Below, in pieces: positions 1 to 7,698 of a stretch of DNA of 20,108 bases (position 1 is its first letter; each line of letters begins with the position of its first letter). The stretch is from RGIG3159 sp045640565 (GTDB taxonomy: Bacteria > Bacillota > Clostridia > Oscillospirales > Oscillospiraceae), in assembly GCA_045640565.1 (NCBI GenBank), contig JAZUFG010000019.1:1-20108 (forward strand), read 5' to 3'. Both the position numbers and the translations under genes were made by a program. The notes under the pieces were generated by a model. The model saw nothing but the letters and a program-made list of their open reading frames with translations. It was not told the origin of the DNA and did not search any database.

Positions 1-1
1 T

Positions 2-61
2 ACAGTTCCCGGACTATACAGGAAATGGGGGTATTTTTTAATGGCAGAAACAGTAACATAA
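2..61 (+). CDS. Possible 3' end of an upstream gene (partial)
   Basis: The reading frame starting at base 2 is open from the window edge to a TAA at 59-61, giving 19 residues that end in ...YFLMAETVT. A plus-strand terminator follows about 85 bases later, which fits the end of a rightward gene. The frame starting at base 1 is also open (to about 153), so the assignment is weak. No family can be recognised from so short a tail. Confidence 0.25.
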   Translation, partial: TVPGLYRKWGYFLMAETVT

Positions 62-145
62 GGGTCGGTCTCCTGTCTTTTCCCGTTCTCCCTTTGCAGC
101 GAAAAATCTTTCCTTTTTTGCTCTATGTAACTTTTTGCAAACATA

Positions 146-177
146 GCGGGCCCTGATTCCTCAGAGCCCGCTTTTTT
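146..177 (+). terminator. Rho-independent terminator of the upstream gene
   Basis: The stem GCGGGC-C-CTGA pairs with TCAG-A-GCCCGC (one C/A mismatch, loop TTCC) and is followed directly by six T residues at 172-177. It would end transcription of the rightward gene lying left of the window. A short inverted repeat, CTATGT (123-128) with ACATAG (141-146), sits just before it. Confidence 0.8.
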
Positions 178-178
178 G

Positions 179-206
179 TGTCAATTGGGGACATTCCCCA
201 CTGACA
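179..206. repeat. Near-palindrome
   Basis: TGTCA at 179-183 pairs with TGACA at 202-206, and an inner GGGGA (187-191) pairs with TCCCC (195-199) around a CAT loop. The octamer GTGTCAAT that opens it recurs at 284-291. It lies in non-coding DNA between two converging transcription units and may be a small dispersed repeat. No function can be assigned. Confidence 0.5.
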
Positions 207-245
207 TTGCCGAACCCTATTCATTTGATCGTTAAAAATGAAAAT

Positions 246-271
246 GGGACGATGTGGGCATCGTCCCCTAC
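246..271. repeat. 26-bp hairpin repeat, copy 1
   Basis: This is the first of two identical 26-base direct repeats. Each has a perfect 9-bp stem, GGGACGATG with CATCGTCCC, and a 4-base loop, followed by CCTAC. On the minus strand the hairpin is followed by a T-rich run, so it may also act as a back-up terminator for the leftward yesL-like gene. Confidence 0.75.
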
Positions 272-300
272 GGTTAAATTGCGGTGTCAATCGGGAAAAC

Positions 301-326
301 GGGACGATGTGGGCATCGTCCCCTAC
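301..326. repeat. 26-bp hairpin repeat, copy 2, overlapping a stop codon
   Basis: It is identical in sequence to the copy at 246-271, with the copies starting 55 bases apart. The last bases of this copy supply the TAG stop (323-325 on the minus strand) of the DUF624 gene. On the minus strand the stem is followed by GTTTTCCC, so it could terminate that transcript. Confidence 0.75.
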
Positions 327-955
327 TCTTCCGGCTCCTCCCGGACCAGGCGTGCGCTGAGGACCGGGTCTGTGACGGCAGTCCGCAGGAGCATGGGAAG
401 AAGCGGGTAGATGCAGAAGCAGAGAAAGAGACTGTAAGGGAGCAAAAGAAAGATGGGGGCAAAAGAAAGCACGGTGATCAGCAGTAAAAGAAGATCTTTC
501 TTGGCCTCAATCATGGTGAGCAGGAAAGCGTTTCGAAGGGCTGTCTTGGGAGGCAGCTTCAGAAGCGCTAACTGGGGATAGAACCAGGAAAAAACAGAGA
601 GGGTGAGGACCAGAGTCAGGCAGAGGCCGACCCAGGAACCGTTGCTGCTTACCAGAGACCCCAGCCACCAGCCCAGGCCGGGAATCAGGGTCAGAAGGAA
701 GGAAAGACCGAGCCTGGGGAAAAAATCAGCCTTGAATTCCCGGATAAAGGTGGGAAAGACATCCCCGTAGCCCTTGCGGTAGTATTGCTGGATCACCGCG
801 TGAAAGCCGCAGAGGGAGGCAGGGATCGTTACGATGGGCAGACAAAAGAGAAAGCAGAGGAGGTTTGCCCCTAAAAGGGTAAAGAAGTGGGTGCTGATGA
901 CATAACGGAGGCCATGGCCTGCTGTTTCTTCAATGGGTGCAGATTTTTTTCTCAT
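323..955 (-). CDS. YesL-like DUF624 membrane protein
   Basis: A 210-residue polytopic membrane protein of the YesL/DUF624 type. Hydrophobic segments are visible at about residues 26-50, 85-100, 108-130 and 150-190 with short polar loops, and the C-terminus is acidic (REEPEE). Proteins of this family are commonly encoded beside sugar ABC importers and AraC or two-component regulators in Gram-positive bacteria. Their exact role is unknown; a part in sensing or transport is usually assumed. The ATG at 955 is chosen because AGGAGG sits five bases upstream. A longer version from a GTG at 973 would overlap the araC stop (970-972) but lacks as good a site. It is the second gene of an araC-yesL unit transcribed away from the sugar operon. 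The stop codon lies inside a hairpin repeat. Confidence 0.8.
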   Translation of the reverse strand: MRKKSAPIEETAGHGLRYVISTHFFTLLGANLLCFLFCLPIVTIPASLCGFHAVIQQYYRKGYGDVFPTFIREFKADFFPRLGLSFLLTLIPGLGWWLGSLVSSNGSWVGLCLTLVLTLSVFSWFYPQLALLKLPPKTALRNAFLLTMIEAKKDLLLLLITVLSFAPIFLLLPYSLFLCFCIYPLLPMLLRTAVTDPVLSARLVREEPEE

Positions 956-969
956 CTTTGCCTCCTCTT

Positions 970-1863
970 TCACTGCAGATTCTCCGGAATGGCCTCCCGG
1001 GAGTAACGGGCGGGAGGAATACCGACGGAATCCTTAAAACATTTGGAAAAGTACTGAATGGATGAATAGCCCAGGGTTTCGCTGACCTGAATGATGGGAG
1101 TCCCGTTTTTCAGCAGGACCTTGGCTTCCTGGATTCGCCGGTCGCTGATATAGCTGTTGATGCTGATGCCCATCAGGGTCTTGAATTGGTTCGTGATGTG
1201 GGAGCGGCTGTAATGGAGGGCTTTGGCGATTCCGTCCAGGGTGATCTTCTCCCCCAGATGGTCCGAAATGTATTGGCAGACATCCCGGGTGATCCGGCTC
1301 TCCAGGGCCCGGTTCAGAGCGGCAGAGTCCCATTCCCGTTGGGATTCGCCGGTCACGGTCCGAAGAAGGCTGATAAGCAGGCCCTCCGTGCATCCGGTGA
1401 TCAGCTGCTCGCAGCCGAGGGGAGCATTGCTGCTCCGGTGAAAATTCGCGAGGAGAAGCTGGCCGTTCTGCAGGTCAAAGGCGCTGCGGAGCTCCTGCAC
1501 GATGATGAGAGCCTGGTCCCGCTGGTTTTTGCTGATATGGATGACGCGGTTCTGCAGGAGCTTCAGATACTCGCTGGAACAGACAAAGGAAAGGACAAAA
1601 AGGGAGGCCTTGGAGGCTCCGACCTTTAAGCAGTGGGGCTGCCTCGGCGGGTGCAGAATAAAGGAGTTTTTCTGCAGGGTGTTCTGCAGGTCTCCCTGGA
1701 TGGTTTTCACGGAGCCCTCCAGACAGATCACAAATTCCCAGGCATCGTGCCGATGAGGCGGCGTTTCATAGTTGCAGGTGTCCAGGAGGTAATCGGCAGA
1801 TGTGAGTTTCCGGATTTCCAGAACCTGCTCCAACTGAAATTTGTGAAAATGAATTTCCGACAT
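970..1863 (-). CDS. AraC-family transcriptional regulator with N-terminal cupin
   Basis: A 297-residue regulator. The N-terminal part (about 30-120) has the cupin-like sensing pattern of AraC proteins (TPPHRHDAWEFVICLEGS, then HPPRQPHCL). The C-terminal part (about 190-290) carries two helix-turn-helix units: ITLDGIAKALHYSRSHITNQ, then a second one containing IIQVSETLGYSSIQYFSKCF and the family signature ending GIPPARYS. It probably binds a sugar effector and controls the divergent ABC-transporter operon, as AraC regulators beside such operons usually do; the specific effector is unknown. The ATG at 1863 is preferred (AGGAGA nine bases upstream) over a TTG at 1869, which would leave only three bases. 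It overlaps or nearly abuts the downstream DUF624 gene, implying co-transcription. Confidence 0.92.
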   Translation of the reverse strand: MSEIHFHKFQLEQVLEIRKLTSADYLLDTCNYETPPHRHDAWEFVICLEGSVKTIQGDLQNTLQKNSFILHPPRQPHCLKVGASKASLFVLSFVCSSEYLKLLQNRVIHISKNQRDQALIIVQELRSAFDLQNGQLLLANFHRSSNAPLGCEQLITGCTEGLLISLLRTVTGESQREWDSAALNRALESRITRDVCQYISDHLGEKITLDGIAKALHYSRSHITNQFKTLMGISINSYISDRRIQEAKVLLKNGTPIIQVSETLGYSSIQYFSKCFKDSVGIPPARYSREAIPENLQ

Positions 1864-1926
1864 GAGCAATAATCTCCTGACCGAAAGGAATAAGAGGCCC
1901 TTTTGCTTTCATAATTTATCGCTGAT

Positions 1927-1955
1927 ATTATAATGTTTTTAGCCGATTTTGTAAA
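1927..1955 (-). promoter_or_regulatory. Sigma-A type promoter for araC
   Basis: Read on the minus strand: TTTACA (1950-1955), a 17-base spacer, then a perfect TATAAT (1927-1932). Transcription would start near 1920, leaving a leader of roughly 57 bases. The -10 is nearly self-complementary, so the plus strand also shows TATAAT at 1929-1934, but its best -35 (TTTCAT, 1907-1912, 16-base spacer) is poor. Regulator and operon therefore probably have back-to-back start sites, with an activator helping the operon. Confidence 0.65.
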
Positions 1956-1999
1956 GACGAAAAGAAGAAAAAAGGATAATATATGCTTGGAGGATAAGA

Positions 2000-2054
2000 C
2001 AGAGGTGAACTCTGCTTTCTTCCGAATTTCCGAATCGATTGTCTGCCAAAGCAG
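2000..2054 (+). promoter_or_regulatory. Structured leader or operator region before the sugar operon
   Basis: Three features overlap here. CAGAG (2000-2004) pairs with CTCTG (2010-2014). CTGCTTT (2012-2018) is perfectly inverted at 2048-2054 as AAAGCAG. Between those arms lies an exact 8-bp tandem duplication, TTCCGAAT at 2020-2027 and 2028-2035. The block ends 20 bases before the GGAGG ribosome site of the binding-protein gene. It could be a regulator-binding site or an RNA hairpin; the sequence alone does not decide. Confidence 0.4.
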
Positions 2055-2087
2055 TTCAAGCGAAAATTTTTAATGGAGGAAAAGAAA

Positions 2088-3458
2088 ATGAAGAAACTGA
2101 TTGCCCTTCTGCTGGTTCTCGTTATGGTAATCGGCCTCGTCGCCTGCGGCGCAGAAAAAGCTGCTCCGAAGGATGAAGAAATTACCCTTCAGTGGGTCGG
2201 CGCCGGCTGGTCTCAGAATGACAAGGCCAACAAGATCATCGCAAAGTGGAATGCAATCCATCCCAACATCAAGATTGAGTACATTGAGCCCGGCACTTCC
2301 GCCGACGACGCTTACAAGGCCAACCTTGACACCATGATCGCAGGCGGCACCACCGTTGATGTCACTTACCTGACCTACGGCGATGTCTATCAGCGCGTCA
2401 TGAACGGCAGCGCCCTGGCTCTTGATGACTACATCAAGGCAGCCGGCGACGACTACACCAAGATGTACGGCGCTCTGGCAGCCAACATGCTGGAGTACAA
2501 CGGCGGCATCTACGGTATTCCTTACGCAGGCAACACCTTCAAGGTGTTCTACAATAAGGACATCACCGACGCAGCCGGCATCACCATCCCCGCTTCCATG
2601 AGCACCGAAGACCTCACCGGTATCATCCGTCAGCTCAAAGAAGTCGAAGGCCTGGACTACGCTTGCGTATTCCCCTATGGCTGGCAGGACATCATCTACA
2701 TCCCCGCTACCATTTCCGGCTGGAACATGGCTAAGAAGGATGCAGACGGCAATGTCGTTCCCAACTTCGACGATGAGACCTTCAAGGCTACCATGCAGTG
2801 GGCTTATGACCTGGCCGCTGTTGAGGGTGCTACCCCTGACTACAACACCATGGTTTCCGAGTCCATCAACCGCCGTCAGTACCTGATTGAGCAGAAGACC
2901 GCTCTGATCCTCGACGGCCCCTACACCCTGGTTTGGATGCAGAACTACATGTACAACGATCCCGCTATCGGCGATCTGCCCTTCACTCTGGGCGTAGCTG
3001 ATGTTCCTTACGCCACTGCAGACGGCAAGGACATCTCCTTCAACACCGTCGCCGGCGCTTTCTATGTGCCCAAGACCTCTGCTCATCCTCAGGAAGCTTA
3101 CGAGTTCGCTAAGTTCATCTGCAACGAGTGCCCCGAAGAGGCTGCCAACTACATGCCCATCTACAAGGATGCCGACATGGAAGCTGCAACCAAGTCCTTC
3201 ACCGAGTACACCGATGCAGCCGGCAACCAGCACACCAATGTCTATCCTCTGGAGACCGCTAAGGCTGCTGTTGCTACTCCCAACGAGACCCATATCGGCA
3301 AGTTCGGCTATGATGCTACTCTTGCTGCTTACAACTCCGCTCTCTACACCCTCTTCGAAGAGCAGTATGCTCTCTTCATGTCCGGTGAGATGGGTCTGCA
3401 GGAATGGGTTGACATGATGCAGGATCTCGGCGCTGCTGAAATCGCCAAGGTCAACTAA
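2088..3458 (+). CDS. Sugar ABC transporter substrate-binding lipoprotein
   Basis: A 456-residue extracellular solute-binding protein (SBP_bac_1/8 type, CUT1-like family). Residues 1-20 form a lipoprotein signal peptide, with Lys2-Lys3, a hydrophobic core and lipobox LVAC ending at Cys20, so the mature protein would be anchored outside the membrane by a lipid on Cys20. The mature part has family hallmarks: an early ITLQWVGAGW strand, NPxIKIEYIE-like and LDTMIAGGTTVDVTYL segments, a YGIPYAGNTFKVFYNKD stretch and a late AAxYVPKTS-like segment. It should deliver the ligand to the two permeases encoded next. The ATG at 2088 is chosen because GGAGG lies at 2075-2079; the in-frame ATG at 2073 is part of the ribosome site. 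Codon use is strongly biased towards C-ending codons, more than in its neighbours, suggesting very high expression. Confidence 0.93.
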   Translation: MKKLIALLLVLVMVIGLVACGAEKAAPKDEEITLQWVGAGWSQNDKANKIIAKWNAIHPNIKIEYIEPGTSADDAYKANLDTMIAGGTTVDVTYLTYGDVYQRVMNGSALALDDYIKAAGDDYTKMYGALAANMLEYNGGIYGIPYAGNTFKVFYNKDITDAAGITIPASMSTEDLTGIIRQLKEVEGLDYACVFPYGWQDIIYIPATISGWNMAKKDADGNVVPNFDDETFKATMQWAYDLAAVEGATPDYNTMVSESINRRQYLIEQKTALILDGPYTLVWMQNYMYNDPAIGDLPFTLGVADVPYATADGKDISFNTVAGAFYVPKTSAHPQEAYEFAKFICNECPEEAANYMPIYKDADMEAATKSFTEYTDAAGNQHTNVYPLETAKAAVATPNETHIGKFGYDATLAAYNSALYTLFEEQYALFMSGEMGLQEWVDMMQDLGAAEIAKVN

Positions 3459-3491
3459 GCATCCGGTGAGAACCTGACAAGTAATCTGTTT

Positions 3492-3525
3492 GGCTGCCCG
3501 GTGCCCGGCATCGGGCAGCCTTTTC
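3492..3525 (+). terminator. Intra-operon terminator after the binding-protein gene
   Basis: GGCTGCCCG (3492-3500) pairs perfectly with CGGGCAGCC (3512-3520) and is followed by TTTTCCTTG. Leaky terminators or stabilising hairpins in this position are typical of sugar ABC operons, where the binding protein must be made in excess over the permeases. Confidence 0.75.
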
Positions 3526-3604
3526 CTTGTTTTTCCGGCGGAGCGAAGGAGCATTCCCCCGCTGCGCCGAGAAAACAAAGCGATTATTACGAAGGGAGCG
3601 TATT

Positions 3605-4543
3605 ATGAATAAGAAGCAGAATAGCGCCGTGTGCGAGCCGAAGGCCCGGCACCTCCGGAGCCGTAAGGGGGCAGACAACCTCAGCGGTTATTTGCTGATT
3701 ATGCCCAACCTTGTGGGCTTCCTGGTCTTTACCCTCTTCGGAATTATCTTCTCTTTGGGCATGTCCTTCACGGACTGGAATCTGATGCGGGGCTATGAAG
3801 AAGCGAATTTCGTGGGCCTGGGGAATTTCAAGGATATGATCGGGGATGTCTATCTCTCGGCTTGCCTGGTCAACAACCTGAAGCTCCTTCTGGTGGTTCC
3901 TGTGACCCTCTTCCTGGCGGCGGTCCTGGCCAACCTCATGAACCGGGCCATTTACGGAAAAGCCGGCGCCCGTGCTCTCTATTTCCTCCCCTATGTTACG
4001 AATATCGTTGCGGTGGCAACGGTTTGGCGGGCTCTCTTCCATCAGTCAAAGGGCCCCATCAATGTGCTTCTCATGATGGCCGGTGTGGCGGAAGAGAATC
4101 TGCCCGGCTGGCTGGGCAGCTCCAAGTGGGCTCTGCCCGCGGTGGCCATCGTTCTTCTCTGGAAGGATATCGGCTATGATATTCTGATGTACAGCGGCGC
4201 CCTGCAGAGCATTCCCGTGGAGCTCTATGAAGCCGCGGATATGGACGGCGCAGGTCCCGTTCGGAAATTCTTCAGCATCACCTGGCCTCAGCTTCGGCCC
4301 ACCACCTTCCTGCTGACGATCTTGGGCGTTATTTCCAGCCTGCAGATGTGGGGCTTTGTGCAGATCATCACCAAGGGCGGCCCCGGTACGGCCACCTACA
4401 CCCTGGGCCTCTATATCTACCGTTCTGCCTTCCAGACCTACCGGACCGGTTATGCCTGTGCCCTGGCTTGGCTCCTCTGCGCCATCGTCATGATCTTTAC
4501 GGTGATTCGTTGGCGTACCGAGAGCAAGTTCGACGCGGAATAA
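3605..4543 (+). CDS. Sugar ABC transporter permease (MalF/UgpA-like)
   Basis: A 312-residue inner-membrane permease of the binding-protein-dependent transport family. A basic cytoplasmic N-terminus (about 1-25) precedes the first membrane helix (YLLIMPNLVGFLVFTLFGIIFSL is the core) and about five more. The ABC-coupling EAA loop is clear at residues 209-230: EAADMDGAGPVRKFF followed by SITWPQL. Together with the next gene it forms the heterodimeric channel of a CUT1-type importer. The start at 3605 has AAGGGAG six bases upstream; the frame stays open upstream to 3527 but without a comparable site and across the terminator region. No ATPase gene is present, so a shared MsiK-type ATPase encoded elsewhere is presumably used, as is usual in Gram-positive CUT1 systems. 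Confidence 0.93.
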   Translation: MNKKQNSAVCEPKARHLRSRKGADNLSGYLLIMPNLVGFLVFTLFGIIFSLGMSFTDWNLMRGYEEANFVGLGNFKDMIGDVYLSACLVNNLKLLLVVPVTLFLAAVLANLMNRAIYGKAGARALYFLPYVTNIVAVATVWRALFHQSKGPINVLLMMAGVAEENLPGWLGSSKWALPAVAIVLLWKDIGYDILMYSGALQSIPVELYEAADMDGAGPVRKFFSITWPQLRPTTFLLTILGVISSLQMWGFVQIITKGGPGTATYTLGLYIYRSAFQTYRTGYACALAWLLCAIVMIFTVIRWRTESKFDAE

Positions 4544-4555
4544 GGAGGGAGCAAG

Positions 4556-5410
4556 ATGAAAAAGAAAATGTCTCAGGAAAAAGCCACCAAGCTCCTTGTG
4601 AAGATCCTCGTTTCCCTGTTGGTTTGGATTTTGGGCATTGCCATGCTGGTTCCCTTCATTTGGATGCTTTCCACCTCCTTCAAGGGCATGAACGATGTCT
4701 TCTCCTTCCCCATTGAGTGGCTCCCCAAGAATCCCACTCTGAAGGGCTATATCGCCCTCTTTACCGGCAATGTTTCCTTCTTTACCTATTTCTTCAACTC
4801 TATCAAGGTCTCCGTTATCGCTGTGGCCGGAACCTTCTTCTCCTGCACCATGGCGGGCTATGCCTACGCAAAGGTCAAATTCGTGGGCAGAGACAAGATC
4901 TTCCTCATGAAGCTGATCACCACCATGCTGCCCGGCATGGTCACCATGCTTCCCACCTATATCATCTATTCCAAGCTGGGCCTTTTGAACACCCACGCTT
5001 CCCTTTGGATGGGCTATTTCTTCGGCGGAACCTTTGGCGTCTTCCTGATGCGTCAGGCTTTCCAGTCCATTCCGGATTCTCTGATCGAATCTGCTCACCT
5101 GGACGGCGCAGGCCATTTCCGGATTTACTGGTCCATTGCCATGCCCAATGTGAAGTCTTCCGTCTCTACCCTCCTCTTCATGTATTTCCTCTGGTCCTGG
5201 AACGACTATGAAAAGCCGCTGCTCTACATCTGGAATGTGCAGAAGTACACGCTTCCTCTGGCTGTCAAGCAGTTTTCCGATGACCAGATGCAGAACTACC
5301 CCGCCATTATGGCAGCAAACGTCATCATGCTCCTGCCTATCATGATTGCCTTCGTTACCTGTCAGGACTTCTTTGTGGAGTCTCTGGTTGGCTCCGGCGT
5401 CAAGGGCTGA
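4556..5410 (+). CDS. Sugar ABC transporter permease (MalG/AraQ-like)
   Basis: A 284-residue permease, the partner of the preceding one. It has the typical MalG-type layout: a short basic N-terminus, a first helix around residues 14-38, then a periplasmic-type segment containing WLPKNPTLKGY, and further helices up to the C-terminal ESLVGSGVKG tail, which resembles the usual end of this group. The EAA motif lies at residues 178-200 (ESAHLDGAGHFRIYW then SIAMPNVKS). The ATG follows AAGGAGGG with a good spacing and begins 12 bases after the stop of the first permease, so the two are surely co-translated. Substrate specificity cannot be read from the sequence. Confidence 0.93.
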   Translation: MKKKMSQEKATKLLVKILVSLLVWILGIAMLVPFIWMLSTSFKGMNDVFSFPIEWLPKNPTLKGYIALFTGNVSFFTYFFNSIKVSVIAVAGTFFSCTMAGYAYAKVKFVGRDKIFLMKLITTMLPGMVTMLPTYIIYSKLGLLNTHASLWMGYFFGGTFGVFLMRQAFQSIPDSLIESAHLDGAGHFRIYWSIAMPNVKSSVSTLLFMYFLWSWNDYEKPLLYIWNVQKYTLPLAVKQFSDDQMQNYPAIMAANVIMLLPIMIAFVTCQDFFVESLVGSGVKG

Positions 5411-5422
5411 TCCTAAATTTAC

Positions 5423-5454
5423 CGGCGCTGTTCTCTCTCTTGGGAACAGCGCCG
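5423..5454 (+). other. Intercistronic hairpin without a T-tract
   Basis: CGGCGCTGTTC at 5423-5433 pairs perfectly with GAACAGCGCCG at 5444-5454, an 11-bp stem with a 10-base loop, between the permease stop (5410) and the next start (5477). It is followed by AAGAACAG rather than T residues, so it is more likely an mRNA-stability or processing element than a terminator. Confidence 0.6.
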
Positions 5455-5476
5455 AAGAACAGAAAGGGCTATTTCC

Positions 5477-6598
5477 ATGCGCATCATTGAACATAAAACC
5501 ATTTATCGGGATGAGGAATATGTGGCCTTCCCCAACCTGGCCAGACGGGCCGACGGCTCCGTCATCTGCGCTTTCCGCCACGCCTTGGAGCGCCAGAAGG
5601 AGTTCGGTCGGGTGACCCATGTGGATCCCACGGCAAAGGATGTCTATATCGTTTCCCCGGATGGCGGGCTGACCTTCGGAAAGGATCTGCATGTCATTAT
5701 TGATGACAGAATGTCCGATCAGGACCCCTGCGTGAATGTGCTGTCCGACGGCAGGATCATCGTGACCTATTTCCGCTGGGACCTGGTTCCCATGGGGCAG
5801 GGGCCTTCGGAGTGGGGCGAGGATGCCTTCCGGCAGTTCGGCCGGCATCTCCACGACAAGTATGACGCCTTCCCGGACGGCGCGGCCTACAGCATCTCGG
5901 ACGACAACGGAGAGACCTGGCGGCACATGCCCACCCTGCATATGGAAGGGGTTCCCCCAACGGGCGGCATCCGGGGCAATATCACGGAGCTGCCGGACGG
6001 GACCCTTTTGATGCCCTTCTACGGCGCTCTGCGGGTGGGTGAGCTTTCCCGCTGCGGCCTTGTGAAGTCTGCGGACCGGGGCGAAAGCTGGACCTATTTC
6101 TCGGATATGGCCTTTGATCCTACCTTGGAGAAGAATTACCTGGAGGCCAATATTTACCGGACGGAATCCGGCAGGATCGTGGGCCTCTACCGCACCCAGA
6201 CGGATTACAACAAGCCCAATGTGGACTTTGAGGATACCTATCTCAACATGCACATTTCCGTTTCCGAGGATGACGGAAAGACCTTCGGGCCTGTTCAGGA
6301 AATTGAGAATTGCTGGTGCTCCAGCCCGGTTCACGCCCTTCGCTTAAAGAGCGGCAAGGTGCTCCTGACCTATGGCTATCGGAAAGCACCCTTCGGGATC
6401 CGGGCGCGGGTCTGCAATGCGGAGCTGACGGACATTTCCGAATCCGAGGAGCTGATCCTCCGGGACGATGCTCCGAACGGAGATCTGGGCTATCCCTGTT
6501 CCCTTCAGCTGGACAATGGGGATATCCTGGTTGCCTACTATATCTCCGCACCTGATGGGATCCGCACCATTGATGTTTCTGTTTTACGGGAGGATTGA
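5477..6598 (+). CDS. Cytoplasmic sialidase-like (Asp-box/BNR) beta-propeller protein
   Basis: A 373-residue protein with at least four Asp-box motifs (S-x-D-x-G-x-T/S-F/W): SPDGGLTF at 60-67, SDDNGETW at 141-148, SADRGESW at 198-205 and SEDDGKTF at 263-270. Repeated xPDGxL or DNGDI strands also occur, for example ELPDGTLLMP at 171-180. This is the six-bladed propeller fold of the sialidase/neuraminidase superfamily. There is no signal peptide, so it should act in the cytoplasm on the imported ligand. A FRIP motif is not evident, and the catalytic Arg triad and Tyr/Glu nucleophile pair cannot be assigned with confidence, so true sialidase (GH33) activity is uncertain. It could be another glycosidase or lyase on a sialidase fold. 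It is co-directional with the ABC genes, preceded by AAAGGG eight bases before the ATG. Confidence 0.8.
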   Translation: MRIIEHKTIYRDEEYVAFPNLARRADGSVICAFRHALERQKEFGRVTHVDPTAKDVYIVSPDGGLTFGKDLHVIIDDRMSDQDPCVNVLSDGRIIVTYFRWDLVPMGQGPSEWGEDAFRQFGRHLHDKYDAFPDGAAYSISDDNGETWRHMPTLHMEGVPPTGGIRGNITELPDGTLLMPFYGALRVGELSRCGLVKSADRGESWTYFSDMAFDPTLEKNYLEANIYRTESGRIVGLYRTQTDYNKPNVDFEDTYLNMHISVSEDDGKTFGPVQEIENCWCSSPVHALRLKSGKVLLTYGYRKAPFGIRARVCNAELTDISESEELILRDDAPNGDLGYPCSLQLDNGDILVAYYISAPDGIRTIDVSVLRED

Positions 6599-6601
6599 GG
6601 A

Positions 6602-7672
6602 ATGGAATATTCCGGGAAGCAGCGCACGATCTGCGCATTTGAGCATAGAAAGGCAGACCGTCTGCCGGTTTTTGATATTGTCAATAAGCCGGATATGTAC
6701 GAGGATCTCTTAGGAGAAGAAAACTACGAATCCTCCGGAAGAAAGGCTGTGCGTCTGGCAAAAAAGCTGGGAATGGACGCAGTGACCGTTCACAGCGCTC
6801 CCTATACCTGCCTGATCCCCAAGCGGAGCGGCTTTGATTCTCCCAACACCTTCACGGACCGTTTCGGCATCAAGTGCAAGGTCACGGATACCTCCTGGCC
6901 CCTGGGCATGGCTTATGACCCCCTGGAAGCGGATGAGGAGTTCCTGGAAAGGATCCGGAATGCCGAAATCACGGAGGAAGATGTCCGTGAAGTAAAAGAG
7001 GCCATTGAGGAAGCCAACGGAGAGATCGCCGTTTTCGGTTCCGTCCGGGGCACCTTCGGTTTCCTCTTCATTGCTTTGGGCCTGGAAAATATGACCGTTG
7101 CCCTCTATGAGGATCCGGAGCTCTTGAAGGAGATCATTGAGGCGGCGGATGCCTTCTGGACCAAGCTGGGCCTGAAGCTCATCGAGCTGGGCTGCGATGC
7201 CCTCTATGTGGCCAATGACCTGGGAATGAACGGGAAGACCCTGATTTCTCCTGCGCAGCTGCGGGAATTCTTCTTCCCCTCCCTCAAGAAGCAGATCGCT
7301 GCCTGGAAAGCAGCCGGGGGCAGAGTCCTTTTCCACTCCTGCGGAAACTGTGATGCCGTTGTGGAAGATCTGGCCGATATGGGAATTGACGCGCTCAATA
7401 ACATTCAGGTCCGTTCCGGCATGAATCTTGCTTCCGTAAAGGAGCGGATCGGCGACCGGGTCGCCATCGTGGGCAATGTGGATGCCACCGGTATTATGTG
7501 CGGAAGCGACAAATCCAAGATCACGGAAGCAATCAAAACAGTGGTGGATACCGCAGGGCAGGATGGGGGCCTGATCATCGCCACAGACCACTCCTTCCAT
7601 GAAGGGATCCCCACGGAAAATGTACTTTGGTTCCTGGAAGAAGCCCGGCGTTTGGGCCGGATGTCCGAATAA
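6602..7672 (+). CDS. UroD/methyltransferase superfamily protein
   Basis: A 356-residue TIM-barrel protein of the uroporphyrinogen-decarboxylase/MtaA-CmuA superfamily. Near the middle, LFHSCGNCDAVVEDL (243-257) has the His-x-Cys-Gly signature; in the cobalamin-linked methyltransferase branch this Cys/His set binds zinc. The C-terminal IVGNVDATGIMCG and GGLIIATDHSFHEGIP strands also fit the family. It is unlikely to be HemE: it is divergent, sits in a sugar operon and has no haem genes nearby. UroD-like proteins recur in carbohydrate and aromatic-methyl-ether loci, where a methyl-transfer role is often suspected but rarely shown; there is no corrinoid protein here. It begins three bases after the previous stop, with a GGGAGG/GAGGA ribosome site inside the end of that gene. 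Confidence 0.85.
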   Translation: MEYSGKQRTICAFEHRKADRLPVFDIVNKPDMYEDLLGEENYESSGRKAVRLAKKLGMDAVTVHSAPYTCLIPKRSGFDSPNTFTDRFGIKCKVTDTSWPLGMAYDPLEADEEFLERIRNAEITEEDVREVKEAIEEANGEIAVFGSVRGTFGFLFIALGLENMTVALYEDPELLKEIIEAADAFWTKLGLKLIELGCDALYVANDLGMNGKTLISPAQLREFFFPSLKKQIAAWKAAGGRVLFHSCGNCDAVVEDLADMGIDALNNIQVRSGMNLASVKERIGDRVAIVGNVDATGIMCGSDKSKITEAIKTVVDTAGQDGGLIIATDHSFHEGIPTENVLWFLEEARRLGRMSE

Positions 7673-7698
7673 TTGCAGAAAAAGGAAGGAGACCTGTT

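Noticed and set aside
2070..3578. Open frame of about 500 codons antisense to the binding-protein gene
   Set aside because: It mirrors the strong codon bias of the real gene, has no family resemblance and lacks a ribosome site. The plus-strand protein has a signal peptide and family motifs.
4046..6334. Antisense open frame of about 760 codons over the permeases and propeller gene
   Set aside because: It is low in membrane or domain signature, rich in His/Gly/Glu as expected of a shadow of GC-rich coding DNA, and spans the ends of three well-supported genes.
5477..6598. Classical sialidase (GH33) of a sialic-acid operon
   Set aside because: Asp-boxes define the fold only. There is no clear FRIP motif, no secretion signal and no nanA/nanE/nanK, so the activity is left open.
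6602..7672. HemE (haem biosynthesis uroporphyrinogen decarboxylase)
   Set aside because: The sequence is divergent, it lies in a sugar operon without haem genes, and it has the methyltransferase-branch His-x-Cys-Gly segment.
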